Positions 47,889-60,537 of a stretch of 64,000 bases of DNA are shown piece by piece. A model generated the notes under the pieces. That model was not told the origin of the DNA, did no database searches, and saw only the letters and a list, made by a program, of their open reading frames with translations. The stretch covers positions 174,588 through 238,587 of the forward strand of contig VXAA01001513.1 in NCBI GenBank assembly GCA_013399115.1. The letters run 5' to 3'. Source of the DNA: Anseranas semipalmata (Eukaryota > Chordata > Aves > Anseriformes > Anseranatidae). The position numbers were made by a program, and so were the translations under genes. Each line of letters begins with the position of its first letter. Positions within the stretch are counted from its first letter, which is position 1.

Positions 47889-49867
47889 AAGCAAAGAGAG
47901 GCTGGTAAACAATTTGGCCCAAGTTCCACATAAATTTAGGGCTGTTTCCATGCTATCAGGAGAAACAAAATGTACTGAAAGTGGAAGCCTACTGAGAAAG
48001 AAGAGCTTTTTACTTACGGAGACTTGCTGTCCCATGTCCCACATAGCCCATCTTCCTGTGGTCAGTGCGGCTGTGCCAGAAGGTGTTTCTGTTTGCAGTA
48101 TGATGAGCATGGACCCTTAGGCCACTATTCGGTAACACAATTCAGCAGAGCCTTTGGACTGCCATAAAACGTCAAAGAGACAGATGAGAAGGTGGTAAGG
48201 AAATAACCCCTTCCAACCCAAACTCTAGGGCATGTGCTTGGCCAGGGCTAAGAAAAGTAAAGACCAGAATTAAAGAACTTTGCAAAACTCACCCCAAAGC
48301 TGTCTGCATTTGGTTTGCTTGGCAGTCACATGTGCAGTGAAGGGCTGAATTTGGGTGACTTTTGGGTGCTGGGATCTGGGTTCATTCAGTCTCATCAGGC
48401 TCCTCACTGAGATGCCAAAGCAGGTGATTTATCTTTCTGGTTTCCTCTGTGGTCCAGGGAAAGGAGCAAGGATGGTTGGACTGACAGGCTGAATAGACTT
48501 CTGTTTTCTGTCCCTCTATTCACTATGGTGATGGATACATTTCAGGGGACTAAGACTATCTTAATGCTTAATGTTAGGTCACATTAACAAGGATCTTCAC
48601 ATATGAAGCTATTCTGTACTCAGACCAGTGGGCACACTGGTAGTTCTGTCCCAACATGCAAAGGTAGTGAATGAACCATCTTAACATCAGGAGAAGATGG
48701 AGAAAAAGTCAGTCCCAATGTAAAATGCAGGCAGAAGTATCAGAGATGCTGCAGAGCGAGTCCCGGGGTGAAGCACCTGCTGTCCCTATGGGGAGCAGGA
48801 AGACCACACGTGCACTGTGCTTACCTTATGCTCTGACCTGTGCAAAAGATCTAAAGTCAGGTCAGCAAAAGCCTGCCAGCAGCAAGCCCCTGGGGCTGTG
48901 CTGGAACAATAACTCACATTTCCTACCAAGTTTAGTCCTGCAACAACAGTTTTTCCTTTCTCTTTCTAAATTGGCTTTGAAGCACTCCTTTAATTTTCAA
49001 TATAAAGCATCATCATCACTGGCTGTATGACTGTGACATGCAGGGAGATAAAAGCAATAAGCCTTTCTCCACACAGCCTCTCTCATTGACTCCTATAATG
49101 TCTGAGTTGGATATTTTGTAACCCTGCCCAATTAATTTTGTGCTCAGTAGCTCTTTCTGAACACAATGTCTTAAAAAAAGATCTGCTGAGAAATTCATTA
49201 ACTTTACAATGTGGTTGGACTTCCTCCAGCCAAATTATTACATTTCTATAGCGCTAAAAATAAAGAAAAGCACTGTATAATTGAAACAACCCACACACAC
49301 ACGGCAAGATTTCTCTCTAAGTCTCTGTACTGAAACCAAACTCTGGTTAATCTGCGCCATGCAACACAGTGTTTCACATGATTAATACATAATATAAAAT
49401 GTTCCACATTTTCAAATAGATTCCCTGCAGGTAATAAATTACATGTCACAACTGCATGTTTGACAGTTGACACTATTATACATTTAATCAGTGAATGCAG
49501 AATGACAAATTTTAAGCTGTAGCACAACTGTAGCATTTTGACACTGTTTTGGCCAGTGATTTCTCTCCAATCTGTCTATGCCTTTTGCCTATGAGCTACA
49601 AAACACATAAGTGCAGAGCCTCTATTTACAGCATTTGTATTCCATTTGTTACCTCTGCAAAAATCTTCCCTCTCCCTCAAATGCTCTCATGTCAGATGGC
49701 ATAGCACGCAATTATGCCTTCCGTGGTAGACTAATTCCATCTCTTGACAGAACTTTTCAAAGCCAGTACCTCACATGTCTAGTATGCCACTGCAGCATAG
49801 CCATCACCTTTTCAATCTCTTCAGCTTAGTCAAACTATTTCATAAAATCAGAGGATTTCTGGTTGAG

Positions 49868-49915
49868 ATTTCCAAAGGAGTTTAAGGGAGTTAGGATCCT
49901 GTATCCTATTAAAAA
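49868..49915 (+). repeat. Possible ancient amniote repeat scrap
   Basis: The words 'gagatttccaaaggagttta' and 'agggagttaggatcc' resemble an old reptile and bird interspersed repeat containing TTTTCAAAGGAGCCTAAGGG. Only this phrase is legible. Confidence 0.28.
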
Positions 49916-52261
49916 GAAATGCTACATGAATGCCCGATCCCTCAGGCATTTTTATTTTTATTTTATTATTATTTTTTTTTGAAACCACAGCCTTTGTGGA
50001 AATGTACCTCTGTATCCATTAGGACATTCACTCTGCTACACAGCATATCAGAGATGCCATTTCGCTTGAACAGATAGTTAGTGTAATGACAGATTGCACT
50101 CTATCAAAGGATCCATTGTAAGGAGATATAACATGAAAGAAAAAATCGTTTTCTCTGGGCTGCTATTCTTTTTGCCAGCCAGGTGGGTGAAAATTGACAA
50201 AATCAGCCCAATGTATGGATGAAGTGTTCATTTTTGAGCCCAGCCAAATACCTTCCAATATAAAACAGAACTATCTGCTTTGCATTTGTGACTTTCCAGC
50301 TTCATCACTTCCAGCTTGACTGTGGGGTGAACACAGTGAACCCGTAATTGTTTGGTATTTTTCCTCTTCTAACTGTATTTTCAAAAGAATGTATTTTTTT
50401 ATCTAATGCTCTACATGATTGCTACTTCATTAATCCCTGCATTTTCCCCTATTAATTACTCACAATTTATATTAAAAATGATTTACAACCCTTTTTTATT
50501 CATGGAGATCATCTCTCTCTGAGTCTTGCATGTTTTATCACTGCTCCTTCATCTTTTCTTAGCCGTTTCTAGCTTTCTTTTCTTATTCTTTTTCTTGACA
50601 ATGGGGAATCTAGTTGCTGAACAATTTCCAGGTTTTGTCTCCTTGCTTATCTACAGTATTTTCTGCCCTCTTGCTAAAGGGTCAACATGGACTTCTAAGG
50701 TATTGGTGCCTCTCCATACTTCCTTTCTGCATTTAGAAAGCCCTCCAGGTCAGTGGATTTGTGCTGGACAAATTACAGATAGTCTAGTATGAATTGTCAA
50801 CAAATGCATTTCTTATGCTCAAGATCTTTCCTATTTTTCGGTGATGCCCTTTGTTCCAGGAAGAAACTATTTGTTCTTTTGCCTTAAGCCCAAAGGGGAA
50901 CATCCCACTTTTTCTTCACAAGGAGTCCTCAGAGAGGAGCATTTTCCTGAAGCAGTTTTGGTTGCTTTTCTGAGCTCATCTGCGTTCAGCTGAGCAACAG
51001 CTTTCAGTTGCTTTTTCTGCTCTCTGCAGGACCTTTTGTCTAGTTGCTCCTTCATTACGCCGCTTTCAGTGATCTAGCTCAGCATAAAAAAGCCAATTGG
51101 ATCGTTCACCTTCTAGTTTATCCTTGGTGTTCTGCTGATTCTGGTGGTCTGCATTTTGCTGTCCTTATTTCTCAATGTCACTGGCCTTTAGTGTTTCCCT
51201 TGTGAGATCCAGAGCCATAGTAAATAATCCAGGAATGTTTTGTGACATTTCACAAGGTAGTCATTTGTTCCTCAGGACTTTGGAACTTAATCTGCTACAT
51301 AAGAAGGAGATAACCAGAGTTACTGAAAAAAACAGACAAACAAAAAACATACTGGGTGAAGTCTCCAGATTTCCCCTGTGATCATTTCTGATGTTAGCTG
51401 TTCGCTGTTACTGTTCAAATGAACTCCGCTTAGCTGGGCTTTATGCTGGCCTTTCCTTCCTCTTTGTTAACAGTTATCCAAAATACACACAAATCAAGTT
51501 CAAATGTGTCATGCACCCACAAAAAAGTATTCAAGAATCAAAGCCACTTTCAAAAAATTAATGACAAGAGACCCAAACCGCTGGTTCAGTCACCTCAAAG
51601 GCTCAAGTCAGCAGCCTGCTCCTGAGAGCAAAACCTGGAAGTGGTCAATCACCATGGCTTTGCCACCTGGTCTGAAGCCTGCTGTGCAGTACTCCTCTCC
51701 CAGACCTCTCTCAGCATTGCTCCTAACTTAAAACAATATCTGCCTTTTAAGAAACATCTTTCATTATTTCTCATTAAGTTCCTGTTTGCTTTCAGTTTTT
51801 GCTGCTGTGTTGAAAATGAGTAGCAAAACAAGGACTGGTTTGTGTACAGAGTAGACAACAAATGAAATATTTCGTCAAAGTGCAGTCAGAAAAATGAAGT
51901 TGTTAGAAGTACTATAAGAAGGGAAAGTTAAGCATCCATTGAAAAGTTGAATATCATTGGAGAGGGAGCATTAGTACTATAGGAGAATGAGCTAGTCATG
52001 CTGAATTAGAGTTCTCTGGACTTCTAGAAACTGCCGTCTCCGGATGTCAGAAGTGCCATCAGCTGCCTATATGTCACCACAGAATACAGGGCTCTCCCTG
52101 CCATCTAATCCTGCCAAATTTTTAAGTCCTTAGTGCATGATCACCCATTAACAACTAACTTACAACACATTAATATACATCAGTATACAATTACAAGGAA
52201 ACAATTCTCACAGTAGCTCCTTATTTCATGTTGAAGTAGAAGTTATGGCAAAAGAAGAAAG

Positions 52262-53366
52262 CTGTAAGTAGGGAAACTGGCTGCCCGTGGCCTGGACAGG
52301 CATACTCTTCTCTGGGTAAAGAACTGGCCAGAGGGACGTGCCCAGTGGGTTGTGGTGGTTAATGGATTTAGGTCCAGCTGGCATCCCGCTACAAGTGGTG
52401 TCCCCCAGGGGTCGGTACTGGGGCCTGTCTTGTTTAATATCTTTACTGACAACCTAGATGAGGGGATTGAGTGTACCCTCAGTAAGTTTGCAGATGACAC
52501 CAAGATGGGAGGTAGTGTCGATCTGCCTAAGGGTAGGGTGGCCCTTCAGAGGGATCTGGATAGGCTGGACTGCTGGGCTGAGGTTTAACAAGGCCAAGTG
52601 CCAGGTCCTGCACTTTGGCCACAATAACCCCATGCAGCGCTATAGGCTTGGGACAGAGTGGCTAAAAGACTGTGAAGAGGAAAGGGACCTGGGAGTGTTG
52701 ATCGATGCTAGGCTGAACGTGAGCCGGCAATGTGCTCAGGTGGCCAAGAAGGCCAATGGTATCCTGGCCTGTATTAGAAATAGTGTAGCCAGCAGGAGCA
52801 GGGAGGTGATCATCCCCCTGTACTCAGCTTTGGTGAGGCCGCACCTCAAGTACTGTGCTCGGTTTTGGGCCCCTCACTACAAGAAAGACATCGAGGCCCT
52901 GGAGCGTGTCCAGAGAAGGGCAACAAAACTGGTGAGGGGTCTGGAGAACAAGTCTTATGAGGAGCAGCTGAGGGAGCTGGGTTTGTTTAGTCTGGAGAAG
53001 AGGAGGCTCAGGGGAGACCTCATTGTGCTCTAGAACTTCCTGAAGGGAGGTTGTGATGAGGAGGGGGTCGGCCTCTTCTCTCAGATAACCAATGATAGGA
53101 CCCAATGAAATGGCCACAAGTTGCACCTGGGGAGATTTAGATTAGATATCAGGAAAAACTTTTTCTCTCAAAGGGTGGTCAGGCACTGGAATGGCCTGCC
53201 CAGGGAGGTGGTAGAGTCACCGTACCTCGCCGTGTTCAAGAAGCGCCTGGACAAAGTGAAACGAGACATGATTTAGTAGCTTAGTGGGTAGTATTGGTGA
53301 TAGGATGACGATTGGACTAGATAATCTTGTAGGTCCTTTCCAACCTTGTGTTTCTATGATACTATA
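52262..53366 (+). mobile_element. CR1 LINE, 1.1 kb, 5'-truncated
   Basis: Forward-strand CR1 copy. It starts inside the reverse transcriptase coding region near 52262, with in-frame phrases such as '[15 protein letters not shown]' just before 52365. It runs through the ORF2 C-terminus and 3' UTR ('gactagataatcttgtaggt', 'cctttccaacc') and ends in a short decayed tail 'ttctatgatactata' (53351-53365). It is the best preserved coding remnant in the window but is dead. Confidence 0.95.
52275..53276 (+). pseudogene. CR1 ORF2 C-terminal half, broken
   Basis: This is a remnant of the reverse transcriptase gene. Visible in order are '[17 protein letters not shown]' (RT motif B region, about 52397-52447), the catalytic box FADDTK with both aspartates kept (52487-52504), '[18 protein letters not shown]' (about 52584-52637), '[14 protein letters not shown]' (about 52905-52947), '[13 protein letters not shown]', and a C-terminus ending at TAG 53274-53276 after '[13 protein letters not shown]'. 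Three lesions disable it: a frameshift near 52580-52586 just after 'CWAEV', a TAG at 53031-53033 where CR1 normally has a Tyr codon, and a TGA at 53106-53108. The endonuclease and N-terminal RT are absent. Confidence 0.93.
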
Positions 53367-54835
53367 TCTATTAGCATCTGTAAGTAAACTATGAAAACAG
53401 TGTGAGAATTGAAAAGTGATCTTGCAACAATTTTTTCAATATGAAAAATAACATCCAGATGGCCAGGACTGCAGCAAGTTCCCTTGGCTATTAGAGGAGG
53501 CTGGAGTGGAAAACTAAAATGATGATGATGGAGGATGGACAAGTGCTGAAAGAGGAAAAAATGGGAAATTTTGAAGGAAATGCTTCTGGGGATTCTGAAA
53601 ACAGCTCAGGAGAGACAGTTTGTACTGCAACCCAACAGCCTGGCAGCAACAGCCAGCCCACCTCTTTGAACACAAGGGAAACCACAGTCTGCTGAGAGCA
53701 GGTTATTAGACTTGCTGTCTGCAAATGACTCAGATAAGCAATGCATCCGTCAGAGACCTCCCTTCCAAGTGAAAAGTAATGTTTAACACACAAATATTTT
53801 CAATGAGCTTGTTTCAATTCATTTGACTACACCACTATTCTAGGGAATTTTAAGCATTTGCAAAGGTGATGATTCACACAAAAGATGAGAAATGTCTACA
53901 CCATGTAAAATACTTTCAAAAACACAAGGAGATATCAAAGAATATGTCCAAGGACCCTTATGCAATCCCATAAGCTCAGGAATCTCTTCCAAAAGAGGTC
54001 AGGGTCAAAGGGTTCCCATCAGTTCTGGTTCTGCACAAATCTAGTTAAATGTCCAGAGCTGTGAATCACAAAAAAAATAAACTCAAATTTGGTGCATGGA
54101 TGGAGGAGAAAAAAAGCAATTCTGTTATAAAAATTCAGAAGGTACTCTAATCTAATGGTATAGTTCCAAGTAGTAGGTGGTAGTTTGATCAGTACTCAAA
54201 CCAGCTTGGCAATCTGCATCATGTGGACAGAAACCTTCAGTAAATTTAAGAGAAATCTTGAGCATCTACAACTTTACCTACTAATTTAACCTCATCTGAT
54301 AATGAAATATGACAGAGCTGGAACAGCAGCTAAAGTCATAGCAAATTCTTAAGATGATACAATTTACAGAGAGGAAAGACAACTCAGTTCTAGCCAAGGT
54401 GAATGCCATCACAAGACAAGTGTCATGGATGCATCTTCCAGAAGCATCATTCTCTCCAGCTATGGGATGTTATACAAAGCCATAGCATGCAAAGGCTGAT
54501 AAACATCCCAACACATTAAAAACAGCATGTTCAAACTTCTTAATGAGGGAACATTGGCTGCATGAACAGATAGCTAATTGGCTCACTTTTTAGCTGAGAA
54601 AGATGTAGGGCTTCCAAGGTAATGTATTTTCGTTGCATGGCTTGTAAGTTCAGAGCTGTGCTGCCCACAGCAGATGTGGTTAGAAAGGACTTTTCAGTAA
54701 ACCATTTAATACACACAATTCTGCGCAGACATCTATTCCTTCACTATTCCTTCAAATAGGTAAAAAAATAACCCCTCTTTTGTAAACACAAATATAGAAG
54801 TAGGCATCAAGGAACAGGCAGGGGAAGGGTTAAAA
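53367..54835. other. Unique noncoding DNA
   Basis: AT-rich sequence without a recognised gene, RNA or repeat, lying between two CR1 copies. Confidence 0.55.
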
Positions 54836-55122
54836 TCATAGAATCTTAGAATGATTAAGGCTGGCAGGGACGTCTGGGTGGCACCTCCAGCAGGGCCACC
54901 AGAGCAGGGTGCCCAGCACCACGTCCAGGCGGCTTTGGGGACCCCAGCCCCTCCCTGGGCAGCCTGTGCCAGGGCTCCGGCACCCGCCCAGCACAGCAGT
55001 GCTGCCTGGTGCTCAGAGGCACCTCCTGGGCTCCAGTCTGTGCCCAGCGCCTCTGGGCCTGGCCCTGGGCACCACTGAGCAGAGCCTGGCTCCGTCCTCT
55101 TTGCACCCTCCCTTCAGGTGGC
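54836..55122 (-). mobile_element. CR1 LINE 3' end of another subfamily
   Basis: A reverse-strand copy whose tail shows as TCATAGAATCTTAGAATGAT. The body is GC-rich ('gtgcccagcaccacgtccag', 'tccctgggcagcctgtgcca', 'ctttgcaccctcccttcagg'), which is a CR1 3' end of a different subfamily from the 5657 and 63790 copies. Similarity ends near 55120. It has no coding capacity. Confidence 0.88.
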
Positions 55123-55681
55123 TTTTCAACTGTTTTCAGCTATCTATTCTGACTGACATGATATTGTTGCTCCCCCAAGGTAGGGCTTGAACACGCATTA
55201 CATGAGATGGAGAAAGAAATTGGCTCAATGTCTCCTCCCCCAGAACCTCACTAGAAAAAAAATAAGAGGTTACTCCACTTTTCTATCCTGCTCCTACTGC
55301 TTGGTCACCATTTGAGCCATGCTCCTCAGCAAATCTTTCGGTTTAGACTGGCATTTATCAGCTTTAATTAGGAAAATGTTGGGGGAAAAGAAATGAAAAA
55401 GACATCTTTAGTGCTTTCTCTCCATTTCTCAGCAGCTTCTGGCATTTATGAGGAGAGCAGAAGTTAGGTTTTTGGTCCTTTATATTTGAAGGATACATTC
55501 TTTACAGAACAAAGACAGAGCTCACGGTGCCATTAAAGAAAATGCTTTATACAAGCAATCCATGGGCAGAGACCAAACACAGACCATTCACTGAATAAAA
55601 ATTTAAAACTGAGAGTGCTCACCAGTAAATCACTAAGAGACAAATAGACAAATTGTCAAAATTCAGTACTTTGGGGTATTG

Positions 55682-55739
55682 TGGGGTTTTTTGTTTGTTT
55701 GCTTTGTTTTGATTTGTTTTGTTTTGTTTTTTTTTTTCC
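55682..55739 (+). repeat. T-rich (TTTTG)n-like tract
   Basis: Irregular GTTTT units are followed by a 12- to 13-base T run. It is simple sequence. Confidence 0.85.
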
Positions 55740-56920
55740 CCTTGCAAATGGTTTGCCCAGCTCTATTTTAAAATCAGATCTGTCAGCAGCTCCCTGGGGT
55801 ATTTCTGTTTCTTTGGGTTTGCATTGGGAAATATCAACATGTGGAGAAAACTTCAATATACTGCTTATTATACACAGCCCCTGAGTATAATGAGCAAACA
55901 GCTCCTGCAATGCTGGGCTGCTATTCAGGCAAACTACCTACAAACTAGCAAGCTATTTGTTGGACTGTCAAAAGACAAAGATGTCAAGCTGATCAAAGCT
56001 CCTCTGTTAAGCTTAAAAATATCTGTTATTCTAAGCAATCTGAAAAATCCTGGGAATTAATGCATAATATGGCAAAAAGACCTATATAAGCCAGGCTGCC
56101 CCCAAACTAAAAAATTCAAATGCACATACTTGGAAATATTCTGCTTCTTGCACAGAAATTAGAGAGCCAAGCAAAGAGAGACTAAAAATAAACCAGCACT
56201 GAGGGCCAGTGTGATGCAGAATCATTTCATTGCAATACACCAAACTATTTAGTCAGATAAATATTCTTAATTAGTTTTGCCAGAGTTGGGGAGAAAACAA
56301 CAGCTTTGTTGCCTACTTATTTTCTGAAAGGCTGTTATTGCGGCCATATTTTATTTTATTGAAATTTTCTATTTTATGTGCATTTTAGGTCCAATTCTCA
56401 AGAGGCAGGAGTCAATGCACTAATTTCAATGCAAGTTATGAAAATATCACCAGCTGAGTGTCTTGCACACAATTTCTAAGTATGTCAAAATACAGAAATA
56501 CTTTAGGCAAAACAATTTGATTTCTAAAGCAGTTTCTGCTTTTACTTATATTGACACGGAAGCAAAGATTTTGGAGATTTTTTGCATTCAACCATTGGCA
56601 TCATGAGTCTGCCCAAACTGTTATAATCATACAAGTCTTTCACTTCACCCATATGTCCTGTGATGTGATACTATTTTTTTTTACTATCATTTAAAAACAT
56701 CAATGATGCGACATCAGTGGGCACTGAATCGGATCCACAAAGATCATCCATAAGCATACAAAATGGCTTCAAGATTTTTAAATATTATTTCAAGATATGG
56801 AATGCAGAAAGAATCGAAACAAAGCTACTGCTATGCCATGGGTCAAGATTGACCTTTGCAGAGCTGCACAAAAGAGAACAAGAAAGGCAATGCATGCAGA
56901 GGCAAGCTGGTAGGTTCCAC

Positions 56921-56997
56921 ATGGAAAAGTAAAAAAGGAAGTAAAAGAGAAAAATGGAAAAAAAATGTAAAAGAGTAAAATGGAAAGTAAAAAAGGC
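56921..56997 (+). repeat. Degenerate A/G-rich minisatellite
   Basis: Three ATGGAAA-led units start near 56921, 56954 and 56980, each followed by GTAAAA or TGTAAAAG-type sequence. Nearly the whole 77 bases lack C, so one strand is almost pure A/G/T. Confidence 0.7.
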
Positions 56998-57012
56998 TTG
57001 ACTGGATAGTTT

Positions 57013-57080
57013 CTCTGTGCTGTCATAGGCTAAACCTCTAATAAACCTCTGTGCTGTCCTAGGCTAAACCTCTAATAAAA
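57013..57080 (+). repeat. 34-bp tandem duplication
   Basis: Two copies of a 34-base unit (57013-57046 and 57047-57080), each containing 'ctctgtgctgtc' and 'taggctaaacctctaataaa', with one A/C difference visible. High identity suggests a fairly recent duplication. Confidence 0.9.
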
Positions 57081-57976
57081 TCCAAGCACTTATGCAAAAG
57101 ATTTTTAACCATCCTTTTTAAAGTTCTTTCTAAATAGGCTGCTCCTTAGAATAGGACTTAAGCATTACTGGATCAGAAAAAAAAAAAAAAGAGGCGGGGG
57201 GGATAAAACAGAAAATGGGGAACAGAAGTAGAGATGAGTACCTACCATGAAACATCATCAAGGCACAGTTAAGACTGAGAGGGGAAGCAATGCATCAATC
57301 TGGCCATTCAGAGCTTGGGCAGATATGTACCATCCTCAGAACATCTTGCTTGAAGCTACTTGGGTCATTCAGATCTGTTTTTACAGCGTAACACACAGCA
57401 GAGCCCTCACTCTTCCTCCTCAGCTTTTTCTTCCACTGGTTGTCACCCTACCTATAGTGTAATTAAAGATGCCTCATAATTATTGGCACCAAGTGAGGTA
57501 TCTTGTCAATCATCACCAACAATATGACAGAAACAAGAAGGGAAGATGCTCTAAACACGTTCCTACTGGAACAGCCTGATTTTTGTCTCTCCCTCCTACA
57601 ATGCCAGGAATTGCTCCAGTGACCACTGAAAGCACAAAAATAGGTGGGTTCGAGTTGACCTTGACTCTACATAGGCTGAAAAAAAGAAGGAAGTTCTGAC
57701 AAGTAGGGAAGAGTTTCTGGGCATTTCTCATACTAGAGAGAAGGAAAACAGACCTTGATAAAATGAAGATTGACCACGTTCAGAAGTTTGGGCTTTCCCT
57801 TCAAATTCAGTGATTTTATGACTAAACTGAAGGTCAGGATCTAGTACCTTGCCCTGGACAGTCAGCAAGGTGAGTACTGGCCTGCACTGCACTGTGTCTA
57901 CCAAATAGCTCTCAACTAATGCTAAATCCCAGATAAATTCAGGGAGGTGGGAGCAGAACTGCACAGACCTTTTCTT

Positions 57977-58005
57977 CCCCCCCCCCCCTTTATTTTTTTT
58001 TTTTT
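57977..58005 (+). repeat. C12 run followed by T13 run
   Basis: Twelve C (57977-57988) are followed by a short TTTA link and about thirteen T (57993-58005). The pure pyrimidine strand is a plausible site of sequencing error or length polymorphism. Confidence 0.9.
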
Positions 58006-60519
58006 GTACCAGAGGAGAGATGGTACAAAAGGGGTGGTGGATTTACACCTCATGAAGGGTTTTCTGGTAATGATATTGCAAGGATTGACATTGCAAGAGA
58101 GATGAGACCTTGGCAACGTTACACTCACTGTGGTGTGACACGCAACCAGCCACTATGTGCTTCAGTCCCATCAAGTCCAGGAGAGTCCCTCACTGGTTTT
58201 CACCATCTTCAATTCCATCATCTCCTCTTGACCTCCAGTTGGTAAGCATTAGCTGAGGATGCTCCTTACTTTATTTTCTCTGCACCAGTCTAAGCATGAT
58301 ACTAAATCCAGGTTCCAGACTAGCACTGGGCTCTTGACAAGGAGAAAAACTAGCCAGGTCCTGAGGTTTAAATATTCAGGAGGTACAAAGTTTTCAGAGG
58401 TTCACTCCCTGAAACAGCAGCACCTGTTTTTCTTACCTGCCTTTAATCCCACTAAGTGGCTACACACGTGCAGCAATTATGTCCAGCTAACAGGACACTC
58501 CAATTTGCTTTGAATTTAGCCTGGGCAGGCAGTTATCCAGACTGCATCAGTCAAAGTAATGACAGCAAAGAAGATTAAAAAAGAAAGTGTGAGGAGGAGG
58601 ATGACATTCCAGAAGATGATAATTGAGGAGCTATGAGAATGTTTATTGAGTTTGACAATTTCAAGCTAAAAGGCTTCTGCCCTGGCAGGTATTTTATCTC
58701 CCACTTAACCCTTCACACCTCACCTTCCTGCCCAACACTGTTCCAGGTGTCACCACATTCCAGGTGAGCAATTGCCAGTGACCCACGCAGAGGCAATCCA
58801 CCTTTCTTCTAATTCCTTGTCCATCACAAGACACCTAAAGGCACATTGATCCAGACCCCAAGCACATTTATCCTAAAAAGGTGGCCTGAGGTGGACCAGT
58901 CAAGCAACAGCAATTGAGTATAAAAATTCTAGCAAAGCTTGGTGGGTGAAGGGTGTTTTCTGCATAGTTTGTTGTGCTGGTCTTAATTAGTACTCTGTGT
59001 TTAGAGGCCTCTTTCTGAGAGATGGGTCCAACAGGGTGTTATGATTTTTCCCATGACTTTGTAGAAGTTAAATCCTTCCCTGGTTGCTGACTTCTTTTCT
59101 TGCTGCTTCCGCCCTACCCTTGGCCCTCCATCATATGGTCATTGCTGCTTTTACTTTTCTACTTCTTTCTTTCTCACCTGATGATGGTGCCTCATGTCTG
59201 TCTTAATCAAATTCATCCCAGCAATGTTTGTGATAGCCCTTTCTGCAGTTGTAGGGATTTTCTTTCCTCTTCCATACCTAAAGAGACTGTCAGATTTAGT
59301 TTCCACTCACTCTTATGAAAAAAAATTTTCTTTTTTTTTTTTTTTGATATATTGCAAAAATGTTCTTTAGCTAGGTGTCTTCAATAGCAAAATGTTTCAG
59401 ATTGTACTGATGAACTCCAAATGCATCTGGGCTAGGATCTGATAAATATAATGATTAACAATTTTAATATATTCTGGAACAGTCAGTGCAGCACACCCAC
59501 CATGCAGCTCTATCCAACAGATACATCAACAAGTCAGCTGGAGAGGTTGGCATTTACAGCAAATCACTCAAGCCTGTGCTTCTTGTTTCTCTACTGCTCT
59601 TTCAGTGCTGCAGAAGCACAGAGATTTCAAGGTGACGGGGAACTCGAATGATCTGAGCTGTGCACTGACTTTAATTACTAAGTAAACTGAAGAAATCATA
59701 GAGAAATGAAAGCTGACTTTTATCTTTATGAGTGCAAAAGAGTACTAATTAGATGGGTTAAATCATGCTCCAGCCTGCAGCGTGAAAGAGCACTTGTGTT
59801 ATTCTCGTACAAGCAACCTGTGCCTTCATCCCGGCTTTTACCAGGTGTTGAACTACTCATACAGTGATGCTGCAGGATTAGTCCCTCACCCAGCTTTTGG
59901 ATTTATACAGAGAAGTCTAGGGAGCTGTTGATTTGAGTGGAAGAGGTGATTTGTATTGAAGAAATGTTGCAAATTACATGAGGAAAATAAGTTGAATACA
60001 GGCACAGCATCCTCTACCACAATAGGAAGTCTTGACAGTTTCTGTGAGCTGATGATCCTTGATGGAAAATCTCAGCTCCCAGATAAGCCTTACAAATAAA
60101 TTTGCACACAAAAACTATTTAGGGCCTGAGCCAGAATTCAACAGCATGCATCCTCTTGATGGTGTGGGGTATGAATCAGGCCCTCTGTGCTAGATTTTCA
60201 GTCTGTGATACACCTCGGTAACTTTAAGATACAGGAGTCTGGGATGTTAAAGTTTGAGGAAATTTGATTACCCAAGGAACCCTTCTAGCTTTATGTTGTT
60301 ACCTTCCTTTCCTTTCAGGGGCAATGGACTTCCCAAACAAACTTCCTTGACCTAGAAGCAGTTTTGATCTGAGCCAGCTTTAACAAGTAATTGTTAAATT
60401 GAGCCGGTGGTTGACTTACTAAATTCAGGGTTGGCTTATCTACATCAATTATTTTAAAGATCACTATCTTCAAATTCTGCTTCCATAGCTACCTCTTTAA
60501 TATGATTCTCCTGCAGAAG

Positions 60520-60537
60520 AAAAAAAAAAAAAAAAAA
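60520..60537 (+). repeat. A18 homopolymer run
   Basis: Eighteen A residues with no recognisable element before them. Confidence 0.9.

Larger units (their letters stand above)
44108..52261. other. Unique noncoding DNA
   Basis: There are 8.2 kb without a supported gene. It includes a T15 run (47874-47888), an octamer ATGCAAAT (47827-47834), an AT-rich, motif-dense stretch at 49240-49560, and a possible old repeat scrap at 49868-49915. Open frames are short and overlap in several frames. Confidence 0.5.

Noticed and set aside
54851..55190. P/A/G-rich forward frames
   Set aside because: They are antisense to a CR1 3' end.
57648..57670. tRNA B-box-like word 'gggttcgagttgacc'
   Set aside because: It lacks the closing CC of a B box at the right place, and no A box, cloverleaf or T-run terminator is found at tRNA spacing.
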